A stretch of 32,104 nucleotides of DNA from a bacterium (GTDB lineage Bacteria > Verrucomicrobiota > Verrucomicrobiia > Limisphaerales > J093). Below are positions 16,803-24,631 of this stretch, piece after piece. The notes beneath the pieces are model-generated. The model did no database searches. It was given only the letters and a program-made list of their open reading frames with translations, and had not been told where the DNA came from. The stretch's first letter is position 1. Every line of letters starts with the position of its first letter. The stretch covers positions 1 to 32,104 of the forward strand of contig JAKANS010000059.1 in the NCBI GenBank assembly GCA_021823625.1. The letters run 5' to 3'. The translations under genes and the position numbers were made by a program.

Positions 16803-16892
16803 GACCCGATGGTAGCCGAACCCTGCGAGATGTCGAAGCCTTCTGGCGAACGCCAGAGATGAGCGACCGCCACCGAAAACAACGGTGGAGCC

Positions 16893-17159
16893 TACGCGGC
16901 GCTCTCGCCGCTCGTGGTGAAGGCCAAGACCGCGTGGCGCCTGCGCCAAAAGCGACTCGGCTTCCGGATGCTCATGAACGTGGTGCCGCTGGACGCCACG
17001 CGGGTGAAAGGCTCGCACGGCTGCCGGCCGGCGAGCGAAGCCGACTGGCCGGTGTTGATGGCTGACTCAGCGGAAGCGCTGCCGGCGGGACCCGTCGAGT
17101 CCACCGAGGTCTATTGGGCGCTGCGAAGGTTGGTGACCGGTGCCGCGGGCCAGCCGTAG
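16893..17159 (+). pseudogene. Diverged duplicate of the eboF 3' end
   Basis: From ALSPL to the stop codon the frame matches the last 86 residues of EboF at 70 positions (counted by eye), including GFRMLM, VVPLDAT, VKGSHG, EADWPV and [18 protein letters not shown]. Differences are spread through both synonymous and replacement sites. There is no start codon context or N-terminal domain, so it cannot make an enzyme. It is a second, divergent eboF end separated from the first by the toxin-antitoxin module. Confidence 0.9.
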
Positions 17160-17192
17160 CCAACTGCCTTCATCGTTCTTCCACCCGCGATG

Positions 17193-17214
17193 GGCGCCGA
17201 CGTGAATCGGCGCC
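17193..17214. terminator. Hairpin between convergent genes
   Basis: Perfect 8-bp inverted repeat GGCGCCGA / TCGGCGCC with a 6-nt loop, placed between the eboF fragment and the end of the NHL-repeat gene. It lacks a T-run, so it may be a rho-assisted bidirectional terminator or just another dispersed palindrome. Confidence 0.4.
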
Positions 17215-17235
17215 ACCTGGGAATCTGCGACGCTT

Positions 17236-18528
17236 CTACTGCAGCACTGCGCGGTAGAACCGGACCGGGGAGTCGGTCGCGGCTGGGGCGGTCAACGTGA
17301 TCGTGTCATTCGTGCTGACGCAGTCGGTCAACGGCACCCAGTCCACCAGATTGCTCGAACTCTGGAGAGTGTAACGACTGCCGGCGGCCCCGGTCAGCGT
17401 GACCTCCACCGAACCGTCCGGCGAGGCCACCGGTTTCCCCAACTTGGGCGGTTCGGCTGGCCACCCTTTCTTGACCCGACGACCCCAATACTCCACCACG
17501 TAAAGATTGCCGGCGGTGTCCACAGCTATCCCGTAAGGGCCGTTGAACCGCGCAGCACTCCCAGTGCCGTCTGTACTGCCCGGCGTTTCTGCCAATCCTG
17601 CGAGGGTGGTCACCACACCGTCTGGCGTGATCTTTCGAATCGTGTTGCCAATGAACTCGGCCACATAGACGTTGCCGGCACTGTCCACCGCCACACCGGT
17701 CGGATGGTTAAGCCGCGCGTCGTTTCCGGTGGCATCCACGTTGCCGGATTCAGGTGCCTGTCCCGCGACGGTGTTCACCACCCCTTCGGGTGTGATCTTC
17801 CGAATCGTGTGGTTGGCGTAATCCGCGACATAGACATCGCCAGCCCCGTCCACCGCCACGCCGTTCGGTCGATGGAACCGCGCTGCGCTCCCAGCCCCGT
17901 CCTCACTTCCGGGCGCCGGAACATAGCCGTTCGCCCGACCTGCGAGGGTGGTCACCACCGCGTCAGGGGAAATCTTGCGGATCGTATTGTTGTTGCTGTC
18001 CGCCACATAAACGCTCCCATCGGCGTCCACGGCCACGCCCGTGGCAAACCAGAACAGGGCCTCGCTTCCGGCCCCGTCCGCGCTGCCAAACTCGCCCACC
18101 TGTCCGGCGAACGTGCCGACCTCCCCACCGGCGGTGATTTTCCGGATCGTCTCGTTCCCGTTGTCGGTCACGTACAGATTTCCGGCAGCGTCCACCGCTA
18201 CCGTCCACGGCTGGTTGAACCGCGCGTCGCTCCCGGTCCCGTCCGCACTGCCGAGGACTCCCGGCGATCCCGCCAACGTGCTGACCACTCCAGCCGGTGA
18301 GATCTTCCGGATCGTGTTGTTGTAGGTGTCCGCCACATAGATCGTGCCGGCGGTGTCCACCGCGATACCGTGAGGTCCGCTGAATCTGGCCTCGCTGCCT
18401 GGTCCGTCCGCGCTGCCAGCTTCTCCGCCTCCGGCCAGGGTGATGAAGGTGTAAGGAGTGTAGTTCGTTTGGGCCTGCGCCACCATTGCCAGACCCGCCG
18501 CCAAACAGAGACAAAAGCCTGCTTTCAT
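17236..18528 (-). CDS. Secreted NHL-repeat beta-propeller protein
   Basis: 430 residues with a signal peptide (MKAGFCLCLAAGLAMVAQAQ). Six NHL-type repeats of ~57-60 residues follow, each carrying versions of GVAVDxAGNVYVAD, NxTIRKITPDGVV and TLAGxxGxxGSADGTGSxARF, enough for a six-bladed propeller. The C-terminal ~75 residues (GSVEVTLTGAAGSRYTLQSSSNLVDW to SPVRFYRAVLQ) are the terminal domain that recurs on exported verrucomicrobial proteins. Propellers of this type serve as ligand- or protein-binding platforms; no catalytic residues are evident. The ATG at 18528 is preceded by AAGGAACC; 59 upstream in-frame codons are disregarded because they precede the signal peptide. Confidence 0.9.
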   Translation of the reverse strand: MKAGFCLCLAAGLAMVAQAQTNYTPYTFITLAGGGEAGSADGPGSEARFSGPHGIAVDTAGTIYVADTYNNTIRKISPAGVVSTLAGSPGVLGSADGTGSDARFNQPWTVAVDAAGNLYVTDNGNETIRKITAGGEVGTFAGQVGEFGSADGAGSEALFWFATGVAVDADGSVYVADSNNNTIRKISPDAVVTTLAGRANGYVPAPGSEDGAGSAARFHRPNGVAVDGAGDVYVADYANHTIRKITPEGVVNTVAGQAPESGNVDATGNDARLNHPTGVAVDSAGNVYVAEFIGNTIRKITPDGVVTTLAGLAETPGSTDGTGSAARFNGPYGIAVDTAGNLYVVEYWGRRVKKGWPAEPPKLGKPVASPDGSVEVTLTGAAGSRYTLQSSSNLVDWVPLTDCVSTNDTITLTAPAATDSPVRFYRAVLQ

Positions 18529-18732
18529 GTACGGTTCCTTGGGTTCGAGTCGATATCGGTCTCGTAAATATCCTAAGCAGGTGCAATGCCAGATCAGCAC
18601 GCGCCAACCTTCGGCGGCTGTGGTGGGCGTGCGAACGTTTTGGAGTGCGGCGGTCCTCCGCCGCTTTCGGCTGTGCACCGCCCCAGCGCCAGAGGGCTGG
18701 CGCAATCCAAGACGCTTCCGCGTGAGCCCGCG

Positions 18733-19443
18733 CTATTGCGCTGCCGTGATCGGCCGAATCTTGATATTCCGGAACGAGACCTGGCCGTGGTCGCCTTGGA
18801 GGGAGAGGTAGCCGGTGTTGGACTTGGCGAAGCCGGGCATCCGCACGAATTTGCTCTTCGCCACGCGGGCGTTGAAGTCCTCACTCCCCAGCACGTAGTC
18901 GAAGTATTTCACGCCGTTGATTTCGTGTTCGCACTTCTCCGGGCTGATGAGCAGGCGGATGTGGTTCCACTGGCTGACCGGCTAGGTGGCGTCGAGCGGC
19001 TTCCCGGTCCGGGGATCGTCCGGCGGCTGGTAAAGGCCATACAGCCAGCCGCAACGAATCTCGTCGGCGGCTTTCACGTTGTCCTCGAGCTGGAACTCGG
19101 GTCCGGTCGCCCACGCAGCGCCGCCCTGGTCGGTGATGTGGTACATGATGCCGCTGTTGCCTGCTTCGGAGATGTTGTAGTCGAGTTGGAGCTCGAACCA
19201 GCCGAACGGCGCCGTTGTGACGAGATGCGTCTGCGGTGAGTTGTCTTTCCAAGCCGACCTTCCAGTCGTTGTCAGTTGTTCGACGGATTTGCCGGCGAGT
19301 TCGGTCCGCAGGTCCGGCGTGTATTTGCCCTGCCGGCGCGAGGCTTTGAGGTTGGTGATGACGGCGTCGCGATTTTCGATTCGCCGCCTTCGCCACCGCG
19401 TGGTACTCGTTTCGCCGTGCGCAGGCGGAATTTCCAGGTCCAT
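18733..19443 (-). pseudogene. DUF1080 (3-keto-disaccharide hydrolase-like) gene broken by a stop and truncated
   Basis: From about 19230 downward the frame reads as a DUF1080 domain: FELQLDYNISEAGNSGIMYH, GPEFQLEDN, CGWLYGLYQPP, then a TAG at 18984-18982 exactly between GKPLDAT and PVSQWNHIRLLISPEKCEH, after which the same frame continues through INGVKYFDYVLGSEDF to FRNIKIRPI and the true end at 18733. One base change (for example AAG to TAG) explains the stop. The usual N-terminal FNGxDLTGW segment is absent, replaced by an unrelated basic stretch that overlaps the start of the divergent TatT gene. The family binds or cleaves sugars in the periplasm. An intact paralogue lies at 23891-24568. 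Confidence 0.82.
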
Positions 19444-20382
19444 TGTTCAGCGAACCGGTCGGCGCTGACGGCTTTGGCGCTCGCCTGGGTGGTGCTCGGC
19501 GCCGGCTGTTCGCTCAAAAAGTACGCCGTGAATGAGGTGGGCAACGCGCTGGCCGGAAGCGGCTCCAGCTTTGCCAGCGACGACGATCCCGAACTGATCC
19601 GTGCCGCGGTGCCGTTCAGCCTCAAACTCATGGAGAGTCTGCTGGCCGAAAGCCCGAAGCACCGGGGGCTGCTCTTCGCTTCAGCCAGCGGCTTCACGCA
19701 ATACGCATATGCTTTCGTGCAGATGGACGCGGACGAGATGGAGGACAAGGACCTCACGGCGGCGACGGTGATGCGCGAGCGCGCGAAGAAGCTTTACCTG
19801 CGGGCGCGGGACTATGGTCTGCGCGGTTTGGAAACCCGGCACCGGAACTTTGGCGCCCAACTTCGCACCAACGCCCCGGCGGCCGTAAAGACGATGCGCC
19901 GCGCGGACGTGCCGCTGCTTTACTGGACCGCGGTTTCGTGGGGCGCTGCGATTTCCCTTTCCAAGGATGACCCGGACCGCGTGGCCGAAGTGCCGCAGAT
20001 GGAGGCGCTGATCGACCGTGCGCTCGCGCTGGACGAGAGCTGGGGCGAGGGCGCGATCCACAATTTCCTCATTACCTACGAGATGGCGCGGCAGGGAGTG
20101 CCGGGAGATGCGGCCGCGCGCGCCCGCCAGCATTTCGAGCGGGCGGTGGCGTTGTCGGGCGGCCACCTGGCCGCGCCGTTCGTGAGCTACGCCGAGGCGG
20201 TGTGCGTGCAGAAACAGGATTTGAAGCAATTCGACGAACTCCTGCAGCGCGCGCTGGCGGTGGATGTCAACGCGCAGCCCGACAACCGCCTGGTGAACCT
20301 CATCATGCAGCGGCGCGCCCGCTGGCTGGAGTCCAAGCGTGAAGACCTTTTCCTGATTACTGAACCTCCCCAGGCAAAATAG
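19417..20382 (+). CDS. TatT-like TPR lipoprotein associated with TRAP transport
   Basis: About 321 residues if the GTG at 19417 is used, giving a basic n-region (RRRN), a hydrophobic stretch LTALALAWVVLGAG and a Cys that fits lipidation (GAGC). The body matches the TRAP-transporter-associated TatT family: FASASGFTQYAYAFVQ, ARDYGLRGLE, LLYWTAVSWGAAISL, ALDESWGEGAIHNFLITYE and a helical-repeat layout. In Treponema pallidum TatT is a trimeric TPR lipoprotein that clasps the substrate-binding protein TatP. The next gene, 13 nt downstream, is such a binding protein, so the pair forms an operon. The start is uncertain, and the 5' end overlaps the broken antisense DUF1080 gene by 27 nt. Confidence 0.8.
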   Translation: MRRRNFQVHCSANRSALTALALAWVVLGAGCSLKKYAVNEVGNALAGSGSSFASDDDPELIRAAVPFSLKLMESLLAESPKHRGLLFASASGFTQYAYAFVQMDADEMEDKDLTAATVMRERAKKLYLRARDYGLRGLETRHRNFGAQLRTNAPAAVKTMRRADVPLLYWTAVSWGAAISLSKDDPDRVAEVPQMEALIDRALALDESWGEGAIHNFLITYEMARQGVPGDAAARARQHFERAVALSGGHLAAPFVSYAEAVCVQKQDLKQFDELLQRALAVDVNAQPDNRLVNLIMQRRARWLESKREDLFLITEPPQAK

Positions 20383-20395
20383 CGTCCAACTCCCC

Positions 20396-21418
20396 ATGCG
20401 GAACCGAAGATTCCTTTCCCGACTGTGTGTCGTCTTAGTCGCCGCCCTCGCGCTGGTCACCGGCGCGCAGGCCGCCCAGCGGATCAAGCTGGCCACGCTG
20501 GCGCCGACCGGCAGTTCGTTTCATAAAAGTCTGCTCGCCCTGCGCGAGGCCTGGCGCAAGGCCTCGAACGGCACGCTCGATCTGGTCATCTACCCCGACG
20601 GCAAACTCGGCGGGGAATCCGACACGGTAAGCCTGATGAGCGTGGACGCGATCCAGGCCGCCATGCTCACCGCCGAGGGCTTGTCGGACATCGAACCGGG
20701 TGTGGCTGGCCTGCAAAGCCTGCCGATGGGGTTCCACAACTTCGCGGAAGTCGATTACGTGGGCGAGAAACTCCAGCCCATGCTCGAACAGCGCATGGAA
20801 AAGAAAGGTTTTGTCGTGCTGTTCTGGTCCGACGCGGGGTGGGTGCGGTTCTTTTCCACGAAGCCCGTCGCCTCCCCCGACGATCTCCGGAAACTCAAGC
20901 TCTTCACCTGGGCGGGCAGCGCCGAGGAAGTCAGCATCTACCGCACGGCGGGTTTCAATGCCGTTCCGCTCGAGACCGCGGACATCCTGCCGGGACTCCA
21001 GACCGGGTTGATCGAGGCCGCACCGCTGCCGCCGGTGTTCGCGCTCGCCACCCAGGTGGACACGCGGGCGCCGTACATGCTCGAGTTGAACTGGGCGCCG
21101 CTGGTGGGGGCGTGCGTCATCCGCAAAGACACTTGGGAACGCATCCCCGCCGCCACGCGCGCCGAGTTGCTGAAGTCCGCCGCGCTAGCCGGCAAGGAGA
21201 TCAAGAAGAACGGCCGCAAAGAGGCCGACGAAGCCGTGGCCGCAATGGTAAAGCGCGGCCTCAAGGTGACGCACATGACCCCCGAATTGGAAGCGGAGTG
21301 GCGCGCCGCGGCGGAGAAGGCGTATCCGATGATCCGTGACAAGGTGGTTCCGGCCGACGTCTTCGACGAGACGCTGCGCCTCATCCACGAGTATCGCTCC
21401 GCCCACCCGGCCAAGTAG
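20396..21418 (+). CDS. TRAP-type substrate-binding protein (DctP/TatP family)
   Basis: 340 residues with a clear signal peptide (VVLVAALALVTGAQAAQ). RIKLATLAPTGSSFHKSL, the YPDGKLGGESD motif, LGLQSLPMGF-like helix, WSDAGWVRFFSTKPV, LKLFTWAGSAEEVSIYRTAGFNAVPLETADILPGLQTGLI and a C-terminal helix set define the DctP fold. These proteins capture organic acids or other small ligands in the periplasm for the DctQM membrane proteins. Here the upstream neighbour is TatT and no dctQ or dctM gene follows; the next gene is an unrelated oxidoreductase. The ligand cannot be inferred, and the arginine normally pairing with the ligand carboxylate was not located with certainty. Confidence 0.88.
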   Translation: MRNRRFLSRLCVVLVAALALVTGAQAAQRIKLATLAPTGSSFHKSLLALREAWRKASNGTLDLVIYPDGKLGGESDTVSLMSVDAIQAAMLTAEGLSDIEPGVAGLQSLPMGFHNFAEVDYVGEKLQPMLEQRMEKKGFVVLFWSDAGWVRFFSTKPVASPDDLRKLKLFTWAGSAEEVSIYRTAGFNAVPLETADILPGLQTGLIEAAPLPPVFALATQVDTRAPYMLELNWAPLVGACVIRKDTWERIPAATRAELLKSAALAGKEIKKNGRKEADEAVAAMVKRGLKVTHMTPELEAEWRAAAEKAYPMIRDKVVPADVFDETLRLIHEYRSAHPAK

Positions 21419-21508
21419 CCCCGCGCCAAGAGTACCACACAGCAGGACCCACGCTGGCGGCCAAGAATCGCCTTCTGCGCTGACCACGCCGTGCCTACAC
21501 TCCGCCCC

Positions 21509-22537
21509 ATGTCTGCGCCCGTCAAAGTCGCGGTGCTGGGCACCGGCTCGCTCGGCAAAGAGCACGCGCGCATTTACGCCGAACTCGCCGCCACCGGCAC
21601 CGTCGAGTTCACCGGCGTGTACGACGTGCTCGCTGACCGCGCCCGGAAAATCGCCGACGCGCACCGCAGACGCGTCTTCACCAGCGTGGACGAAGCCGCC
21701 GCCGCCAGCGACGCACTCAGCATCGTCACGCCCACGATTACGCATTTCGAACTCGCGAAATCGCTGCTAGCCCGCGGCAAGCATGTGCTGGTTGAAAAAC
21801 CGATGACCGACAACGCGGCGCAGGCGGAGGAATTGGTGCAACTGGCCCAACAGCGCGGTTGCCTGCTCCAGGTTGGGCACGTCGAGCGCTTCAATCCGGT
21901 GTTCCGGTATCTCCAGCAAGTCATCGCCGAGCCGCGGTTCATCGAAGCCCACCGGCTTTCGCCTTACCCGGCGCGCAGCACCGACGTGGGCGTGGTGCTC
22001 GACTTGATGATCCACGACCTCGACGTGGTGCTGGCTTTCGTGCAGTCGCCGGTGGTGAGCGTGGACGCGGTGGGCATCCCGGTGCTGAGCGCATCCGAAG
22101 ACATCGCGAACGTCCGCTTGCGCTTCGCGAACGGCTGCCTGGCGAATCTCACCGCCAGCCGCGTCAGCGTGGAAAAGATGCGCAAGATTCGCGTCTTCAG
22201 CGGCGGGCCGACACCGAGCTATGTCTCGCTGGATTACCGCGCCCAGGAAGGTTTTCTCTACCGTCTGGCGCGGGCCGACGAGGCCGAGAGCTCGTTGTTG
22301 AAGAAACTCCTGGCGGCGAAGGGTTCGTCCATCGTCAGCGAATTCGGCGGACGTCGCATCGTGCGCGAGCCGGTGCCGATCGCGAAGGAAGAGCCGCTGA
22401 AGCTCGAACTGCGCAGCTTCGTTGAGTGCGTGCAAGCCCGGCGGGCGCCCGTGGTCTCGGGCGAAGCGGCCAAGCGGGCGCTCGACCTGGCGTTTGAGAT
22501 TACGCGGCAGGCGCGGGCCACCTTCCCCGCCGCATGA
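21509..22537 (+). CDS. Gfo/Idh/MocA-family NAD(P)-dependent oxidoreductase
   Basis: 342 residues. VAVLGTGSLGKEHARIY is the nucleotide-binding glycine motif, HVLVEKPM the family EKP motif, and VGHVERFNPVF, DLMIHDLDVVL and VRLRFANGCLANLTASRVS the C-terminal sheet with the catalytic Asp/His region. It overlaps lpxB by 4 nt (ATGA), so it is translated with it. In PVC-group genomes a Gfo/Idh gene often precedes lpxB, and one characterised relative (GnnA) oxidises the 3-OH of UDP-GlcNAc for amide-linked lipid A; that specificity is a guess here, because no GnnB aminotransferase is in view. The ATG at 21509 is preferred to a GTG six codons upstream because the Rossmann motif follows closely. Confidence 0.87.
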   Translation: MSAPVKVAVLGTGSLGKEHARIYAELAATGTVEFTGVYDVLADRARKIADAHRRRVFTSVDEAAAASDALSIVTPTITHFELAKSLLARGKHVLVEKPMTDNAAQAEELVQLAQQRGCLLQVGHVERFNPVFRYLQQVIAEPRFIEAHRLSPYPARSTDVGVVLDLMIHDLDVVLAFVQSPVVSVDAVGIPVLSASEDIANVRLRFANGCLANLTASRVSVEKMRKIRVFSGGPTPSYVSLDYRAQEGFLYRLARADEAESSLLKKLLAAKGSSIVSEFGGRRIVREPVPIAKEEPLKLELRSFVECVQARRAPVVSGEAAKRALDLAFEITRQARATFPAA

Positions 22538-23733
22538 GGCCGCTGACATTTATGACGGTGGCCGGCGAGCCGAGCGGCGATCAACTTGGTGCGGAGTTGG
22601 TCGGCGCCTTGCGCCAGGCGCTGGCCGGCGAACCCTTTGCCCCGCGGTTCTTCGGCGCCGCCGGACCGCGCCTGGCCGCGGCGGGCGTCGAACTGGCGTT
22701 CGACCTCACGCGACACGCGGTCACCGGCCTGGTCGAAGTCTTCCGCGTGCTGGCGGACTTCCGCCGGTTGATGCGGCAACTGCTCGACCTCGCCTGCGAA
22801 CGGCAGCCGGACGTGGTCGTGCTCGTGGACTTCCAGGGCTTCAACCGCCGGTTCGCGCGGGCGTTGCGGCAACGGGTGAACGCGCAACGCCGGCGTTTCA
22901 ACAATTGGCGACCGCGGATCGTCCAGTACGTTTCGCCGCAAGTCTGGGCCTCGCGTCCGGGCCGCGGCTACGCGCTTGCTGACGAGGTCGATTTACTGCT
23001 GTGCCTCTTCCCGTTCGAAAAGGACTGGTACGCGCGCCGTGTTCCGCGGCTGCGCGTGGAGGCGGTGGGCCATCCGATCCTGGACCGCCACCGCGGCCAG
23101 GAAAAACTCCGCCCGGCGGGTCCGCCCGAGCCGGCGCCAGGCGTGACCTCGCTGGTGCTGCTGTTGCCCGGCAGTCGGGCGGGGGAGTTGCGCCGTCACC
23201 TGCCGGTGATGCTCGAAACGGCGCGGCTCATGGACATCCGGCACCGCGTCCGTTTTCGCCTCGTGTTGCTCGACGCCTCGCTGCGCGGCTTGGTGGAAGA
23301 GCAGTTGCGGACCTGTTCGGTGCCCGTGGAAGTGCGTATCGGCGGGCTGGCCGAATCCTTGGCGGAGGCCGCGGTGGCGATCGCTTCGACCGGCACCGTC
23401 ACCCTCGAATGCGCGTATTTCCGCGTGCCCACCGTGGCGCTGTACCGGACCTCGCCGGTCACGTTTTGGATCGGCAAGCGACTGGCGACCGTGAATTCGC
23501 TGGCCATGCCCAACCTGCTCGCCGGCACGCGTGTCATGCCCGAGTTCCTGCAAGGCGCGGCCACGCCGGGAAAGCTGGCCGAGGCGGCGGGAAACTTCCT
23601 GACCCACCCGTTCTTGCGCGACGCCGTCCGCGCCAAGCTGGACGAAGTGGTGGCCCAACTCGGCCAGCCCGGCGCCAGCGAACGGGCAGCCAGGGCCATC
23701 GTGAGCTTGCTCTCAGCGGGAGCCAGAAGCTGA
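22534..23733 (+). CDS. lpxB: Lipid-A-disaccharide synthase
   Basis: 399 residues. TVAGEPSGDQLGAELVGAL at the start, RFFGAAGPRLAAAGVE, VVVLVDFQGFNRRFA, YVSPQVWASRPGR, LLCLFPFEKDWYA, LLLPGSRAGELRRHLPVML, IASTGTVTLECAYFRVPTV and NLLAG all match LpxB (GT19). It joins UDP-diacylglucosamine and lipid X into the lipid A disaccharide at the inner membrane, so the cell makes LPS-type lipid A. The start codon overlaps the stop of the Gfo/Idh gene. Length is normal for the family. A terminator-like hairpin follows 87 nt downstream. Confidence 0.95.
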   Translation: MRPLTFMTVAGEPSGDQLGAELVGALRQALAGEPFAPRFFGAAGPRLAAAGVELAFDLTRHAVTGLVEVFRVLADFRRLMRQLLDLACERQPDVVVLVDFQGFNRRFARALRQRVNAQRRRFNNWRPRIVQYVSPQVWASRPGRGYALADEVDLLLCLFPFEKDWYARRVPRLRVEAVGHPILDRHRGQEKLRPAGPPEPAPGVTSLVLLLPGSRAGELRRHLPVMLETARLMDIRHRVRFRLVLLDASLRGLVEEQLRTCSVPVEVRIGGLAESLAEAAVAIASTGTVTLECAYFRVPTVALYRTSPVTFWIGKRLATVNSLAMPNLLAGTRVMPEFLQGAATPGKLAEAAGNFLTHPFLRDAVRAKLDEVVAQLGQPGASERAARAIVSLLSAGARS

Positions 23734-23820
23734 CTGGGACCGCACCGAACGTTTGCGAAAGCGGAGAGGCCAGCTCAGGCGAAGGTCCCGGCACGTGCGC
23801 TAGCCGCCGAGCCTTGAGCA

Positions 23821-23853
23821 GTCCGGCACAACAAAAGCATTACCGGACTTTTT
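23821..23853 (+). terminator. Rho-independent terminator-like hairpin after lpxB
   Basis: GTCCGG (23821-23826) pairs with CCGGAC (23843-23848) across a 16-nt loop, followed at once by five T residues. The loop is long, so strength is moderate, but position after lpxB and before the next gene's start suits a terminator. Confidence 0.45.
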
Positions 23854-23890
23854 CCTAGCCCAGGGCAGGCCGTTGGCTATAACGGGTCGC

Positions 23891-24568
23891 ATGAAACAGC
23901 TCCTCTCTTGGTTGGGCGCTTCGAGCGTCGCGATCCTGACTTGCCTCGCCGCGGAAGATGGAAATTGGACTCCGCTCTTCAACGGCACCGACCTGACCGG
24001 TTGGGTCCAGCACAGCGGGAAGGCCAAATACTTCGTCGAGAACGGCGAACTCGTGGGCGAAACCGTCGCCAACACGCCGAATTCCTTCCTGTGCACGACC
24101 CGCACGTTCCACAACTTCATCCTCGAATTGGATTTCAAGCCGATGACCGGCCTGAACTCCGGCATTCAGATTCGCAGCGAGTGCTTCGCAGAGCCCCGAA
24201 CCGCCGAGATCGGCGGCAAGACCTACAAGTTTCCCGCCGACCGCGTGCATGGCTACCAGGTCGAGATCGATCCGAGCGACCGCGCGTGGACCGGCGGCAT
24301 CTACGATGAGGCCCGACGCGGCTGGCTGGTCGATTTGAAGAACAACGAGCCGGCCCGGAAAGCTTTCAAGGCAAATGCGTGGAACCATTTTCGCATCGAG
24401 TGCCGCGGCGACTCGATCAAGACGTGGCTGAACGGCGTGGCGGCGGCCGACCTGAAGGACTCGGTGACGCCGGTGGGCTTCATTGCCCTCCAGGTGCACG
24501 CCGTGGGTAACAAGCCGGAGAAGCTGCAGATCCATTGGCGGAACATCCGCCTTCAGGAACTGCCCTGA
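23891..24568 (+). CDS. DUF1080 (3-keto-disaccharide hydrolase-like) exported protein
   Basis: 225 residues with a signal peptide (LLSWLGASSVAILTCLAAE). Complete DUF1080 domain: WTPLFNGTDLTGWVQ, a central FILELDFKPMTGLNSGIQIRSE, HGYQVEIDPSDRAWTGGIYDEARRGWL, WNHFRIECRGDSIKTWLNGV and the terminal IHWRNIRLQEL. The fold is a concanavalin-like jelly roll; some members hydrolyse 3-keto-disaccharides and many others presumably bind or cleave glycans outside the cytoplasm. The ATG at 23891 starts the signal peptide; six upstream in-frame codons from a TTG are unlikely. It stands alone between the lpxB terminator and a convergent glycosyltransferase. Confidence 0.9.
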   Translation: MKQLLSWLGASSVAILTCLAAEDGNWTPLFNGTDLTGWVQHSGKAKYFVENGELVGETVANTPNSFLCTTRTFHNFILELDFKPMTGLNSGIQIRSECFAEPRTAEIGGKTYKFPADRVHGYQVEIDPSDRAWTGGIYDEARRGWLVDLKNNEPARKAFKANAWNHFRIECRGDSIKTWLNGVAAADLKDSVTPVGFIALQVHAVGNKPEKLQIHWRNIRLQELP

Positions 24569-24631
24569 CGGGCTTGAGTGAGGTTTGGCGTCGCGGGCGA
24601 GCGCTCGCGGCGGGTATTGTTTTCCGGCCTT

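Noticed and set aside
16608..17018. 136-residue version of the antitoxin
   Set aside because: The extra N-terminus is antisense to the eboF duplicate; the ATG at 16802 gives a normal-sized antitoxin.
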